DNA of 5,903 nt from Bilophila wadsworthia ATCC 49260 (GTDB lineage Bacteria; Desulfobacterota; Desulfovibrionia; Desulfovibrionales; Desulfovibrionaceae): NCBI RefSeq assembly GCF_000701705.1, contig NZ_JNJP01000141.1, positions 1 to 5,903 on the forward strand, in the 5' to 3' direction. The notes beneath the pieces are model-generated. The model saw nothing but the letters and a program-made list of their open reading frames with translations, was not told the DNA's origin and made no database searches. Positions within the stretch are counted from its first letter, which is position 1. Every line of letters starts with the position of its first letter. Made by a program: the position numbers and the translations under genes. Shown piece after piece: positions 5,670 to 5,903 of this stretch.

Positions 5670-5903
5670 ATGAAGCAATTACAAAGTTTAAGTCATACGG
5701 TCTGGGAGTGCAAGTATCATATAGTGTGGATTCCGAAATACCGGAAAAAGGTTTTGTACGGCAAGATTCGTGAGGAGTTGGTGGGCGTATTTCATGAATT
5801 GGCCAACCGCCGAGGTTGCAAGATACTGGAAGGGCACCTGTGTGTGGATCATGTGCACATGTTACTGTCGATTCCACCTAAATATGGGGTGGCAGAAGTA
5901 GTG
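5670..5903 (+). CDS. tnpA: IS200-type TnpA transposase, N-terminal 78 codons (3'-truncated by window)
   Basis: TnpA is a small HUH/Y1 single-strand DNA transposase that cuts and rejoins the ends of its own element. The visible half begins SLSHTVWECKYHIVWIPKYR (6-25), the characteristic IS200 opening, and carries the metal-binding HUH motif as His61-Val62-His63 in CVDHVHMLLSIPPKY (58-72). The catalytic tyrosine of this family (roughly residues 120-130 of about 150) lies beyond the window, so intactness cannot be judged. The start ATG 5670 has an excellent AAGGAGG Shine-Dalgarno at 5657-5663, buried in the leader hairpin. Codon use (TTA, ATA, AGT, CAA) is plainly unlike the GC-rich cob genes, as expected for mobile DNA. 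No stop or frameshift is seen in the visible part. Confidence 0.93.
   Translation, partial: MKQLQSLSHTVWECKYHIVWIPKYRKKVLYGKIREELVGVFHELANRRGCKILEGHLCVDHVHMLLSIPPKYGVAEVV

Larger units (their letters stand above)
5573..5903 (+). mobile_element. IS200-type insertion sequence, left end (cut by window edge)
   Basis: The combination of a subterminal hairpin, a structured leader and a TnpA Y1 transposase start is the standard left-end layout of IS200 elements (IS200/IS605 family), which move as single-stranded DNA and leave no target duplication. The exact left cleavage site is a little upstream of 5573 and cannot be fixed without the right end or an empty site. Base composition drops clearly relative to the cob genes, consistent with acquired DNA. 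Whether a tnpB follows cannot be seen; the TnpA resembles IS200 itself, which has none. Confidence 0.8.

Noticed and set aside
5573..5903. REP-associated (RAYT) transposase rather than IS200
   Set aside because: The N-terminal sequence matches the IS200 opening closely, and the left-end hairpin and Shine-Dalgarno-hiding leader are IS200 features.
1..5903. tRNA, rRNA, CRISPR array or defence genes
   Set aside because: No tandem spaced repeats, cloverleaf-like segment or defence-type protein was seen on either strand.

Overview
The window is a late-stage cobamide (vitamin B12-type) biosynthesis and remodelling locus, followed by the left end of an IS200-type insertion sequence. The genes are GC-rich with strongly G/C third codon positions. 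This base use, the anaerobic-type gene set, and a long purine/pyrimidine hairpin after an operon all remind me of a Desulfovibrionaceae-like bacterium (Desulfovibrio or Bilophila type). That assignment is an impression from memory, not a search result.

Positions 1-4451 hold five plus-strand genes in one compact run. They are the 3' part of cobQ/cbiP (cobyric acid synthase, cut by the window edge), cbiB (adenosylcobinamide-phosphate synthase, ATGA overlap), cobT (lower-ligand base phosphoribosyltransferase, 26 nt gap), cobS (cobamide-phosphate synthase, ATGA overlap), and a TIM-barrel protein best read as the cobamide-remodelling phosphodiesterase CbiR (23 nt gap). A perfect 23-bp hairpin (4460-4509) closes the run.

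A 340-base intergenic region (4452-4791) follows. It is partly very AT-rich and carries a perfect 17-base palindrome and a hairpin just before the next start codon. It leads into a separate transcription unit, cobU (adenosylcobinamide kinase/guanylyltransferase, 4792-5367). Positions 5368-5572 have no gene. They hold a promoter-like motif pointing back into cobU and a second hairpin related to the first. From about 5573 to the window end lies the left end of an IS200 element: a terminal hairpin, a hairpin that buries the Shine-Dalgarno, and the first 78 codons of tnpA.

Together the cob genes cover both de novo completion (cobyrinate diamide derivative to cobyric acid, cobinamide phosphate, GDP-cobinamide, then lower-ligand attachment) and salvage. 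CbiR would strip the nucleoside from an unsuitable cobamide to give cobinamide phosphate, CobU would reactivate it with GTP, and CobT/CobS would attach the preferred base. No cobamide-phosphate phosphatase, corrin-ring enzyme or B12 transporter gene is visible here. I found no clearly new system. The most useful leads are the CbiR remodelling module, the CobT pocket changes, the operator-like palindrome before cobU, and the RNA structures in the cobU leader and the IS200 leader.
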